Below, one piece after another: positions 16,075 through 23,999 of a stretch of 33,790 bases of DNA. Position numbers and translations under genes: made by a program. Source of the stretch: RUG11198 sp964600615 (GTDB lineage: Bacteria; Bacillota_I; Bacilli_A; RF39; UBA660). Within the stretch, counting starts at the first letter, position 1. Each line of letters begins with the position of its first letter. Location of the stretch: contig CAZRJK010000013.1 in NCBI GenBank assembly GCA_964600615.1, forward strand, positions 1 through 33,790. Reading direction: 5' to 3'. The notes beneath the pieces are model-generated. The model did not search any database. It saw nothing but the letters and a program-made list of their open reading frames with translations, and was not told the origin of the DNA.

Positions 16075-16431
16075 ATGAGTTTTATTCGTGAATATTTAAT
16101 TATGTTTGTAATACTATATGTTATAAATTATTTTATTTTAACTGTAGGTAAGAGAAAGTTTAAAAAAAATAAGAAAATTCCACTGCTTTTTTATTTAAAG
16201 AAGTTATATGGTATTAGTATTACTAAGAAAGAATATGGGAAATATATTTATATATTTGCATTTATTAATACTTTTGTTATTGATACTACTTATATAATTA
16301 TTATATATTTACTTAATAATATTATTTTAAGATTTATATTTGGTATAATTATTATTATTTTATTAATAATAATTTGTTATGGATTGTTTGCTCGAATTGT
16401 TTTGTTGAAAGAAGGAAAAGATGATGTATAA
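16075..16431 (+). CDS. Small membrane protein in the leuS operon, function unknown
   Basis: This 118-residue protein has three predicted membrane helices (about 5-22, 58-83 and 86-108). A basic cytoplasmic stretch (KRKFKKNKKIPLLFYLKKLYG) lies after the first helix. I recognise no named family. It starts at ATG behind AAAGGGTGATT and overlaps leuS by 11 bases, so it is co-transcribed under the leucine T-box and probably translationally coupled to leuS. This suggests that its dose follows leucine supply. A transport role is a guess; the protein is too small to be a usual permease alone. Confidence 0.75.
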   Translation: MSFIREYLIMFVILYVINYFILTVGKRKFKKNKKIPLLFYLKKLYGISITKKEYGKYIYIFAFINTFVIDTTYIIIIYLLNNIILRFIFGIIIIILLIIICYGLFARIVLLKEGKDDV

Positions 16432-18835
16432 TTTTAAGAAAATAGAGAAGAAATGGCAAGAATATTGGGAAAAAAATAAAACTTTTGAAGTTAAGAATAA
16501 CGGGGATAAACCTTATTATATTTTAGTAGAGTTTCCTTATCCATCTGGTTCAGGATTACATGTTGGTCATGTAAGAAGTTATACTGCTCAAGATGCTAGA
16601 GCTAGAATGATGAGAATGCAGGGATATAATGTTTTATATCCTATGGGTTATGATGCTTTTGGGGCACCCGCTGAGGAGTATGCTATAAAGACTCATATGC
16701 ATCCTAAGAATGTTGTTCGTGATAATATTAAAGTTTTTGGTAAGCAGATGAGATCTTTAGGTTTTTCTTTTGATTGGAGTAGAGAGTTTTCTACTACAGA
16801 TCCTGATTATTATAAATGGACACAATGGCAATTTATTCAATTTTTTAAACATGGAATGGCTTATAAAGATAATACTAAAGTTAATTGGTGTCCTAAATGT
16901 AAGATGGTGTTATCTAATGAAGATGCTGCTGGTGGTGTATGTGAGAGATGTGGAACTACTGTTACTCAAAGAGAGAAGAGTCAATGGATGTTAAAGATGG
17001 CATCTTATTCTGAAGATTTGCTTAAAGGATTAGAGGATACTAATTTTGCTCCAAGAGTTAAATTGGGACAAATTAATTGGATAGGTAAGTCTGTAGGAGT
17101 GGAGATGGATGTTAATATAGTTGGAGGTGGTAAATTTTCTATATTTACTACCTGTATTGAAACTGTATTTGGTATTACATTTTTTGTTATAGCTCCCGAT
17201 GGTAAGTTAATTAAAGAATTAATGCCTAGAGTTAAGAATAAAAAAGAAGTTGAAGCTTATATTAAAGAAACTTCTTTAAAATCTAACATGGATAGGACGG
17301 AACTTAATAAAGGTAAAAGTGGTGTTCTTGTTAAAGGAGTTAAAGCTATAAATCCTATTAATGGTGAAGAGGTACCTATTTTCTTGGGGGACTTTGTATT
17401 AGGCGATTATGGTACTGGTGCGGTTATGGCAGTTCCTGCGCATGACGCACGTGATTATGAATATGCTAAAGTTCATGATTTACCTATAGTTCAGGTTATT
17501 GAAGGAGATATTTCTAATGGTGCTTTAGAAAAACAAGATTACTTAGGTAAAGGAATTAAACTAATGAATTCTGATGAATTTACTGGTATGACTGTAGAAG
17601 AAGCTAAAGAGGCTATTACGAATAAATTAGAAAAGATGGGTATTGCTAGAAGAGTTAATAATTATAAGATGAGAGATTGGGTATTTGGAAGACAAAGATT
17701 TTGGGGAGAACCTATTCCTATGATTTATTGTGATAAGTGTGGATGGCAACCTGTACCAGATTCTGAATTACCAGTAATGCTTCCTGATGTTACAGAATAT
17801 GAACCTACTGATACTGGGGAAAGTCCTTTAGCTAAGATAGATAGTTTTGTAAATTGCAAATGTCCTAAATGTGGATGTGATGCTAAAAGAGAAACTGATA
17901 CTATGCCACAATGGGCTGGTTCTTCTTGGTACTTCTTAAGATTTATGGATCCTAGAAATGATAAAGAATTTGTTTCTATGGATGCTATGAAATATTGGAA
18001 TAAAATAGATTGGTATAATGGTGGTATGGAGCATACTGCTAGACATTTATTATATGCTAGATTTTGGGTGCAATTCTTATATAATATTGGATTAGTGCCT
18101 AATAAAGAGATGATTTGGACTCGTGTTTCTCATGGTATGATTTTAGGATCTGATGGAGAAAAAATGAGTAAGAGTAAGGGTAATGTTATTAATCCTGATG
18201 ATATGGTTCATGAATATGGTGCAGATGCTTTAAGAGTATATGAGATGTTTATTGGTGATTATACTAAAGATGCAGCTTGGAGTGAAAATGGTCTTAAGGG
18301 ATGTTTTAAGTTTTTAAATAGGGTATGGAATTTACAAGATAAATTAAATGATAATGATAAATATTCTACTGAATTGGAATCTATTATTCATAAGACTATT
18401 AAGAAAGTAACTAATGATATTGAAAATATGAATTATAATACGGCTATATCTTCATTAATGATATTATTAAATGAAACGGATAAAGTATCTAGTATAAGTA
18501 GAGCTGATTATAGAGTTTTATTGCAATTATTAAATCCTTTTGCTCCTCATATTACAGAAGAATTAAATGAAATATGTAATTTAGGAAATAAATTTACTGA
18601 GAGTACTTGGCCTAGTTATGATGAAACTAAAACTCAAGATAACGAATTAGAAATAGGTATTCAAGTTAATGGTAAGTTAAGAAGTACTATTAAGATTAAG
18701 AAAGATGAAGATAAGAAAGTAGTAGAGGAAATGGCTTTATCTGATGATAAGATTAAGAAGAATATTGAAGGTAAAGAAATAGTTAAAGTTATAGTTGTAC
18801 CTAATAGAATTGTTAATATAGTAATAAAAGGATAG
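16424..18835 (+). CDS. leuS: Leucyl-tRNA synthetase
   Basis: This 803-residue class I synthetase charges tRNA-Leu. The HIGH-type signature is FPYPSGSGLHVGH (about 38-50) and the KMSKS loop is KMSKSKGN (about 580-587). The tail is the bacterial LeuS C-terminal domain (LEIGIQVNGKLRSTIKI and VKVIVVPNRIVNIV). The CP1 editing domain is present (GDYGTGAVMAVPAHDARDYEYA), so misacylated products can be hydrolysed. Two zinc-type Cys clusters are visible (CPKCKMVLS..CERCG and CDKCG..CKCPKCGC). Two adjacent ATGs occur; the second (16424) is better spaced from AAGGA, though 16421 cannot be excluded. Expression depends on the T-box upstream, and a terminator follows directly. Confidence 0.98.
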   Translation: MYNFKKIEKKWQEYWEKNKTFEVKNNGDKPYYILVEFPYPSGSGLHVGHVRSYTAQDARARMMRMQGYNVLYPMGYDAFGAPAEEYAIKTHMHPKNVVRDNIKVFGKQMRSLGFSFDWSREFSTTDPDYYKWTQWQFIQFFKHGMAYKDNTKVNWCPKCKMVLSNEDAAGGVCERCGTTVTQREKSQWMLKMASYSEDLLKGLEDTNFAPRVKLGQINWIGKSVGVEMDVNIVGGGKFSIFTTCIETVFGITFFVIAPDGKLIKELMPRVKNKKEVEAYIKETSLKSNMDRTELNKGKSGVLVKGVKAINPINGEEVPIFLGDFVLGDYGTGAVMAVPAHDARDYEYAKVHDLPIVQVIEGDISNGALEKQDYLGKGIKLMNSDEFTGMTVEEAKEAITNKLEKMGIARRVNNYKMRDWVFGRQRFWGEPIPMIYCDKCGWQPVPDSELPVMLPDVTEYEPTDTGESPLAKIDSFVNCKCPKCGCDAKRETDTMPQWAGSSWYFLRFMDPRNDKEFVSMDAMKYWNKIDWYNGGMEHTARHLLYARFWVQFLYNIGLVPNKEMIWTRVSHGMILGSDGEKMSKSKGNVINPDDMVHEYGADALRVYEMFIGDYTKDAAWSENGLKGCFKFLNRVWNLQDKLNDNDKYSTELESIIHKTIKKVTNDIENMNYNTAISSLMILLNETDKVSSISRADYRVLLQLLNPFAPHITEELNEICNLGNKFTESTWPSYDETKTQDNELEIGIQVNGKLRSTIKIKKDEDKKVVEEMALSDDKIKKNIEGKEIVKVIVVPNRIVNIVIKG

Positions 18836-18854
18836 TTATACTATCCTTTTTTTT
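18826..18854 (+). terminator. Intrinsic terminator after leuS
   Basis: AAAAGGATAG (18826-18835) pairs with CTATCCTTTT (18841-18850) around TTATA and continues into a T tract. The leuS stop codon lies in the stem. Confidence 0.9.
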
Positions 18855-19013
18855 GTTTACATGATTTTTGTAAAGTGTAATTTTATGGATTATTTAGCTA
18901 AAAATATTGTTTGGTTAATTATATATTTATAAAATATTATCTTTGGTAGGGTATAAAGTGTTCAAAAATTAAGTTTTGATTATTTTTTGCTTCTAAATTT
19001 TTATTTTTGTAAT

Positions 19014-19042
19014 TTGATTAAAGAATATTAGTTTGATATTAT
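19014..19042 (+). promoter_or_regulatory. Promoter for the Rpn-type gene
   Basis: TTGATT (19014-19019), 17-base spacer, TATTAT (19037-19042) with TGA just before it (extended -10). It lies 20 bases before the start codon. The rest of the 18855-19062 gap is AT-rich, with only a short dyad TTTACA-N7-TGTAAA at 18856-18874. Confidence 0.6.
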
Positions 19043-19062
19043 GCCTTAAAAGGAGGTGAAAT

Positions 19063-20016
19063 ATGAAACATAAGATACCTAATTTATCATATAATGCTAT
19101 GTTTAAAGCAGTATTTTCTAATAATAAATATATATTATCTAAATTAGTTGAAGTTATATTAGATTATTATAAAATAAATATTGATATTAAGGGTAAGGAA
19201 TTAATAATTAAAAATAATGAGATACCTATAGATAATTATCAGGATAGACAACTTATATGTGACTATATTATTAAATTAGATGATAATACAGAAGTAAATA
19301 TTGAAATAAATAGATCTAAATATATTGGAGTAACTGAAAGAAATTTAACGTATAGTTTTAAGATATATTATGATCATTTTAGATCTGGTGATAAGTATGA
19401 TAAGTTTAACAAATATACTTTACTACAAGTAAATTTTAATAATTATGGTAATCCTAATGGTAAAAATATAAATAAGTTTTATATGATCGATATAGATGAT
19501 ATAGAAAATAGATTATCAAATAGTTTTAGTATAATGAATATAGATATTGAAAGTTGTTATAAATTAGTATATAATAATGATAATTTGGAAGGAATATCTG
19601 AATTAGAAATATTATCTAGTATCTTATATTGTGACTATCTAGAAGATATTGCTTCTATCTTGGAAAGAGGAATGAAATCTATGGATAAGAAAGAAAAAGA
19701 GAAATTATTAAAAGAGATAGAAAAACGTGCTAAGGATAAAGATGTATTAGAAGCAATAAAACTAGAAAATACTATGGAAGAGAGATTTAAGATGATAGAA
19801 GATTTAGCGTTAGAAACTGGTCTTAATGATGGTATACAACAAGGAATACAGATAGGTATTGAGCAAGGTATTGAGCAAGGAGTTAAGCAAGGTATTGAAG
19901 AGAATACTAAAAAAATTATTAAGGCTATGCTTAGTCATAATGATTCTTATGAATATATTTCTTCTATAACTGGTAAATCTATTGATGATATAGAAAATAT
20001 AAAAAATGAACTTTAA
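19063..20016 (+). CDS. Rpn/PDDEXK_2 family nuclease-transposase-like protein
   Basis: This 317-residue protein is in the PD-(D/E)XK family formerly called putative transposase (PF12784, related to RpnA recombination-promoting nucleases). The core has Asp67 in ICDYIIKLDD and Glu81 in NIEIN; the position normally Lys or Gln is Asn83, so cleavage activity is uncertain. Residues about 85-115 carry the aromatic NLTYSFKIYYDHF segment of the family. The C-terminal part is a charged helix followed by short repeats (GIQQGIQIGIEQGIEQGVKQ, about 257-276), common in these proteins and prone to copy-number change. It starts at ATG behind a strong AAGGAGGTGAAAT, has its own promoter and terminator, and is a single-gene unit. 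These genes are often multicopy in gut Firmicutes. Confidence 0.85.
   Translation: MKHKIPNLSYNAMFKAVFSNNKYILSKLVEVILDYYKINIDIKGKELIIKNNEIPIDNYQDRQLICDYIIKLDDNTEVNIEINRSKYIGVTERNLTYSFKIYYDHFRSGDKYDKFNKYTLLQVNFNNYGNPNGKNINKFYMIDIDDIENRLSNSFSIMNIDIESCYKLVYNNDNLEGISELEILSSILYCDYLEDIASILERGMKSMDKKEKEKLLKEIEKRAKDKDVLEAIKLENTMEERFKMIEDLALETGLNDGIQQGIQIGIEQGIEQGVKQGIEENTKKIIKAMLSHNDSYEYISSITGKSIDDIENIKNEL
19855..19901 (+). repeat. Short in-frame tandem repeat encoding GI(E/Q)QG units
   Basis: Four to five 12-base units of the type GGTATTGAGCAA occur in tandem with variations near the 3' end of the Rpn-type gene. They encode Gly-Ile-Glu-Gln-type units, a site for slippage without frameshift. Confidence 0.6.
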
Positions 20017-20030
20017 TGTTCATTTTTTTG
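20002..20030 (+). terminator. Intrinsic terminator after the Rpn-type gene
   Basis: AAAAATGAAC (20002-20011) pairs with GTTCATTTTT (20018-20027) around TTTAAT, followed by T residues. The stop codon is in the loop. Confidence 0.85.
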
Positions 20031-20044
20031 TGTAGTTAATTATA

Positions 20045-20073
20045 TTGTTTTAATTCTTTTCTTTTGTTATACT
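20045..20073 (+). promoter_or_regulatory. Promoter for the phosphohexomutase-cyclophilin pair
   Basis: TTGTTT (20045-20050), 17-base spacer, TATACT (20068-20073) with TGT before it (extended -10). Confidence 0.65.
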
Positions 20074-20091
20074 TATTATAGAGGTGTTAAT

Positions 20092-21486
20092 ATGGAACTT
20101 AATAAGTATATGTTTAGGGAATATGATATTAGGGGTGTATATGGTAAAGATATAGATCCTGAGATTTCTTATTTAATTGGTAGGGCTTTTGGAACTAAGT
20201 TAGTAGAAAAGAATATAGATACTACTTTAGTAGGATATGATAATAGAAGGAGTTCACCTATAATAGAAGAAAATGTTGTTAGAGGAATTAGAGAGTGTGG
20301 AGTTAATGTAGTTAGATTAGGTTTAGTTACTACTCCGATGTATTATTATGGGTGGGATTTACTTGATATACATTCTGGTATAATGATTACTGCTAGTCAT
20401 AATCCTAAGGATGATAATGGTTTTAAGTTTTCTTATAATGGTATTCATAATGCTTTTGGAAAGAGTTCTTTAGAATTATATGATATTATCATGAATAATA
20501 AATTTGCTCCTAAAGTAGAATTAGGTAGTGTTAGAGATGTAAATATTAGAGAAGAATATATTAAGATGATTATTTCTTCTATTAATTTAGGTAATAAAAA
20601 GATAAAAGTAGTATATGATTGCGGTAATGGTACTACTTCTATAGTAGCAGATGATATTTTTAATAAATTTAGTGATAAATTAGAATTAGTTCCTTTATTT
20701 AATGATAGTGATCCTGATTTTCCTAATCATCATCCTGATCCTGCGGTAGAAGAAAATTTAGAAAAATTAAAAGCTAAAGTTTTAGAAGTAGGTGCTGATG
20801 TAGGTGTAGCTTATGATGGAGATGGAGATAGAGTTGGGGTTGTAGATAATGAAGGTCATATGGTAGATATTGATAAATATATGATTATTATATGGAGAGA
20901 TTTAGTTAATAAGGATGTTCCTAAGAAGACTTTTTATGATGTTAAGTGTGGTTTATGTTTAAAGGATGAATTAGATAAGTTAGGTATAGAAAATGAATAT
21001 TATAGAACGGGTAATTCTTATACTAAATTAAAGAGTTATGAAGGTAATTATCCTTTTAGTGGGGAATTATCTGGTCATGTATTTTTTAGGGATAAATTTA
21101 ATGGTTATGATGATGGTATATATGCTTCTTTACGATTAGTAGAAATACTTACTAATACTAATAAAAATGTAGTAGAATTATTATCTGGTATTAATAAATA
21201 TTATAGTACTCCTGAACTTAAGGTAGGTGTTTCTGATGATATTAAGTTTGATATTATCGATAAAATTAAAAAATATTGTGAAGATAATAATTATAAGATT
21301 ATTACGATTGATGGAGTTAAAGTGTTTTTTGAAGATGGTTCTGCTTTAGTTAGGGCTTCTAATACGGGACCTAATATTACAATGAGATTTGAAGCTAAGA
21401 GTGAAGAAAGATTAGAAATAATTAAGAAAGAATTTATTGATTTAGTTAATGGATATATAGGTGATGTTAGTGAAAAAGATAATTAA
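20092..21486 (+). CDS. Phosphomannomutase/phosphoglucomutase
   Basis: This 464-residue alpha-D-phosphohexomutase interconverts hexose 6- and 1-phosphates, feeding nucleotide-sugar synthesis. Four domain signatures appear in order: MFREYDIRGVYGKD at the N-terminus; the active-site loop TASHNPKDDNGFK with phospho-Ser102; the Mg2+ loop DGDGDR (242-247); the sugar-binding SGELSGHVFF; and the phosphate-binding RASNTGPNITMRFEA near the C-terminus. The overall pattern is the ManB/AlgC type, but mannose versus glucose preference cannot be decided. It would supply sugar-1-phosphate for the glycosyltransferases in this window. It starts at ATG behind AGAGGTGTTAAT and overlaps the following cyclophilin gene by 17 bases. 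Confidence 0.93.
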   Translation: MELNKYMFREYDIRGVYGKDIDPEISYLIGRAFGTKLVEKNIDTTLVGYDNRRSSPIIEENVVRGIRECGVNVVRLGLVTTPMYYYGWDLLDIHSGIMITASHNPKDDNGFKFSYNGIHNAFGKSSLELYDIIMNNKFAPKVELGSVRDVNIREEYIKMIISSINLGNKKIKVVYDCGNGTTSIVADDIFNKFSDKLELVPLFNDSDPDFPNHHPDPAVEENLEKLKAKVLEVGADVGVAYDGDGDRVGVVDNEGHMVDIDKYMIIIWRDLVNKDVPKKTFYDVKCGLCLKDELDKLGIENEYYRTGNSYTKLKSYEGNYPFSGELSGHVFFRDKFNGYDDGIYASLRLVEILTNTNKNVVELLSGINKYYSTPELKVGVSDDIKFDIIDKIKKYCEDNNYKIITIDGVKVFFEDGSALVRASNTGPNITMRFEAKSEERLEIIKKEFIDLVNGYIGDVSEKDN

Positions 21487-22036
21487 TATTTTATTTATTA
21501 TTTGTATTTCTATATTTATTTGTAGTTGTTCAGATAGTAATAATATTCATCATGTAAAGATTAGTGTAGAGAATTATGGTGATATAGAAGTAGAACTAGA
21601 TGGAGATGTAGCTCCTATTACAGTAGATAATTTTATATCTTTAGTTAAAGATGGTTTTTATGATGGACTTACTTTTCATAGAATTATAGATGGTTTTATG
21701 ATACAAGGAGGAGATCCTGAAGGTACTGGATTGGGAGGCTCAGATGAAACTATTAAGGGTGAATTTGAGGCTAATGGATATCATAATTCTATTAAACATG
21801 TAAGAGGTGTTATATCTATGGCTAGATCTAATGATTATAATAGTGCTAGTAGTCAATTCTTTATAGTACAACAAGATAGTTCTCATTTAGATGGTTTATA
21901 TGCAGCTTTTGGTCATGTTACTAAAGGGATGGATGTAGTAGATAAGATAGCTAAAGAAGTTAAAGTAGAAGATAATAATGGTACTGTTTTAAAAGAAAAT
22001 CAACCAATTATTACTAAAATAGAATATATAGATTAA
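21470..22036 (+). CDS. Cyclophilin-type peptidyl-prolyl isomerase, lipoprotein
   Basis: A lipoprotein signal (MKKIINILFIICISIFICSC) with Cys20 as the likely lipidated residue precedes a cyclophilin domain (about 28-185). Domain marks are FHRIIDGFMIQGGDPEGTGLGG with the catalytic Arg, ISMARSNDYNSASSQFFIVQ, and LDGLYAAFGHVTKGMDVV. It should isomerise prolyl bonds in exported proteins outside the membrane. The start is GTG at 21470, 7 bases after AGGTG. Upstream GTG/ATG codons at 21461 and 21464 overlap that ribosome binding site and would add residues before the signal peptide. The start lies inside the end of the mutase gene, so it is co-expressed with it. Confidence 0.9.
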   Translation: MKKIINILFIICISIFICSCSDSNNIHHVKISVENYGDIEVELDGDVAPITVDNFISLVKDGFYDGLTFHRIIDGFMIQGGDPEGTGLGGSDETIKGEFEANGYHNSIKHVRGVISMARSNDYNSASSQFFIVQQDSSHLDGLYAAFGHVTKGMDVVDKIAKEVKVEDNNGTVLKENQPIITKIEYID

Positions 22037-22073
22037 AAAAAGAACAATTTTTTATAATTTGTTTCTTTTTTTA
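22034..22073 (+). terminator. Intrinsic terminator after the cyclophilin gene
   Basis: AAAAAAAGAACAA (22035-22047) pairs with TTGTTTCTTTTTTT (22059-22072) with one bulged base and a loop of about 11 bases, ending in T residues. Confidence 0.7.
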
Positions 22074-22084
22074 TTATTTTATTG

Positions 22085-22090
22085 TATAAT
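22085..22090 (+). promoter_or_regulatory. -10 box for the surface protein gene
   Basis: TATAAT lies 25 bases before the start codon, just after the terminator. No convincing -35 is visible (TTTCTT at 17 bases). Confidence 0.4.
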
Positions 22091-22114
22091 ATTTTATAGA
22101 TAGTAGGTGAGTAT

Positions 22115-23968
22115 ATGAATAGAGTATTTAGTAAAATAAGAATTACTTCTAGCTTGATAATGATTCTTTTAATTTATATAATATTTATAACTGGATCTAC
22201 TTATGCTTATTTAGCTATAGGAAATAATAATAATTCTATTAATGGTATTGGTTCTTGTGGTAATGTTAGTTATAATGGTACTAATGTTATTGGAGCTAAT
22301 TTAAATACAACTACTAATTATACTGAAGGTGCACATTCTACAGTTACTGTTAGTAAAACTGCTAATAGTGGTTATGTAGAAGCTGATATATTTATTCATA
22401 ATAATAGTGGTTCTGTACCTTTTAATGTTGGAGCAGAAGGATATGATGCTTTTAAATATGTAGTATTAGATGGAAGCACTATTATTGGGGGAGGTATTAT
22501 TACTAAAAGTAATAAAGATCAATTGTTAGCAACTATTCCTTTAACTGCAACAAGCAGAACTTATGATGTCTATGTATGGGTAGATGCTAATTTATCTCAT
22601 GGATTATATAGTAATACATCATATTCAGGATATATATATGCTAAAGCTATATGTGAATCTACTGTAGATGAGACATCATCTTTATATAGAACAATGATAA
22701 ATAATGCTCCATTAGATAATACTAGTAGTACTTATGTATCATCATCATCGGGAATTAATTTTGATGCAATAAACTCTGATACTAATGGTAAAGGAGTATA
22801 TATAAGAGCAGGAACAGAAAATCAAGCATATCCCATCTATTACTATAGAGGGGATATAGATAATAATAATGTAATCTTTGCTAACATGTGTTTTAAAATA
22901 GTAAGAACCACTGATACAGGTGGCATAAAAATGATATATAATGGTGTACCATCTAATGGAGCTTGTAATAATACTGGAGACGATACTACAATAGGTACTA
23001 GTGCCTTTAACACAAATTCTGAAAGTATATCTGATGTAGGATATATGTATGGTACAATATATCCTCATGTATATAAAACATATAATCAGTTAGCAACTGC
23101 TTATGTATATGGAAAGAGTTTTAATTATATTGGAGATAATTATACTTTAACTAACACAATAACATCTACAGGAACATGGAGCAGTGATTATAATACTCTA
23201 AATAACGCTCATTATACCTGTTTTAATACAACAGGTACATGTCCATCAATTTATTATTTATATTGGACAAATCACAATTATGCATACTATATAACTTTAA
23301 CAAATGGCAAATCAGTAAGTGATGCGCTGTCTGATATGTTAGATTATAATACTGCATCGAGTACCATAAAAGGAGATAATTCAACTTCTGGGACTGTTGA
23401 TTATTGGTATTATAATAATATTGACCAAGTTAATGATAGTAAAGGCAATAGTTATAGTATCTATATTGAAGATACAATCTATTGTAATGATAGAAGTTTT
23501 AGTAATTATAGTGCATCAGGATGGAATCCAGATGGTGGAAGCACAAGTACTAATTTAAATTTTGGAGCATCCGGAAGAACTACTAATCCTATAGTAACTT
23601 GTCCAAGAGATATCGATAAGTTTACAGTGGCACCTGGAATAGGGAATGGTGACTTAGATTATCCAGTAGGATTACTTAGTGCTGATGAGATAAGAATGGC
23701 GGGTGCATCAAGCAATGAAAACTATAATTATTATTTATACAACGGACCAAGAGGTTCATCTGGTGGAACCATTTGGTGGTCGGCTTCTCCTCGTGGTGTA
23801 AACAGAAGCATTGTGAACGATTTTTTTTCTTATTCATCTGGTTCTTTGGGTAACAATCGTGTTAATCTCGCAAATGGTGTTCGTCCTGTCGTTTCACTTA
23901 AACATGGTATTAAGTTTAGTGATGGGGATGGATCTAGTAATAATCCTTATATAGTGGCTGATAGATAG
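22115..23968 (+). CDS. Large secreted or anchored surface protein of mosaic composition
   Basis: This 617-residue protein has a signal-like start with a hydrophobic helix at about 11-30 (SLIMILLIYIIFITGSTYAYL). A beta-rich region follows (about 35-190; SYNGTNVIGANLNTT, SGYVEADIFIHNNSG). A long Ser/Thr/Asn/Tyr-rich part (about 190-500) comes next. The C-terminal module contains VGLLSADEIRMAGASS, GTIWWSASPRGVN, ANGVRPVVSLK and a final SDGDGSSNNPYIV. The WWSASP...VRPVVSL arrangement resembles DUF6273-like or C-type-lectin-like ends of surface proteins. Codon choice shifts inside the gene: T-ending codons in the first 180 residues, more A-ending (TCA, ACA, GCA) to about 23750, then TCG/CGT/CTC/GTC at 23775-23905. 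This suggests assembly by recombination. The start is ATG behind AGTAGGTGAGT. Confidence 0.72.
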   Translation: MNRVFSKIRITSSLIMILLIYIIFITGSTYAYLAIGNNNNSINGIGSCGNVSYNGTNVIGANLNTTTNYTEGAHSTVTVSKTANSGYVEADIFIHNNSGSVPFNVGAEGYDAFKYVVLDGSTIIGGGIITKSNKDQLLATIPLTATSRTYDVYVWVDANLSHGLYSNTSYSGYIYAKAICESTVDETSSLYRTMINNAPLDNTSSTYVSSSSGINFDAINSDTNGKGVYIRAGTENQAYPIYYYRGDIDNNNVIFANMCFKIVRTTDTGGIKMIYNGVPSNGACNNTGDDTTIGTSAFNTNSESISDVGYMYGTIYPHVYKTYNQLATAYVYGKSFNYIGDNYTLTNTITSTGTWSSDYNTLNNAHYTCFNTTGTCPSIYYLYWTNHNYAYYITLTNGKSVSDALSDMLDYNTASSTIKGDNSTSGTVDYWYYNNIDQVNDSKGNSYSIYIEDTIYCNDRSFSNYSASGWNPDGGSTSTNLNFGASGRTTNPIVTCPRDIDKFTVAPGIGNGDLDYPVGLLSADEIRMAGASSNENYNYYLYNGPRGSSGGTIWWSASPRGVNRSIVNDFFSYSSGSLGNNRVNLANGVRPVVSLKHGIKFSDGDGSSNNPYIVADR

Positions 23969-23999
23969 AAAAATAAATTTAATTTATTTTTCTTTTTTT
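23967..23999. terminator. Bidirectional terminator between the surface protein and YhcG-type genes
   Basis: GAAAAATAAAT (23968-23978) pairs with ATTTATTTTTC (23982-23992), with a T tract on the plus strand. The convergent gene on the other strand ends just inside, so the hairpin may serve both. Confidence 0.75.

Noticed and set aside
18856..18874. TTTACA-N7-TGTAAA dyad after leuS as an operator or small RNA
   Set aside because: It is short, AT-rich, next to a terminator and far from the next promoter; no further support was found.
22745..23068. Minus-strand 107-codon ORF inside the surface protein gene
   Set aside because: The translation is Ser/Ile/Tyr/Thr low complexity, mirroring the repeats of the sense frame; no start signal or promoter was seen.
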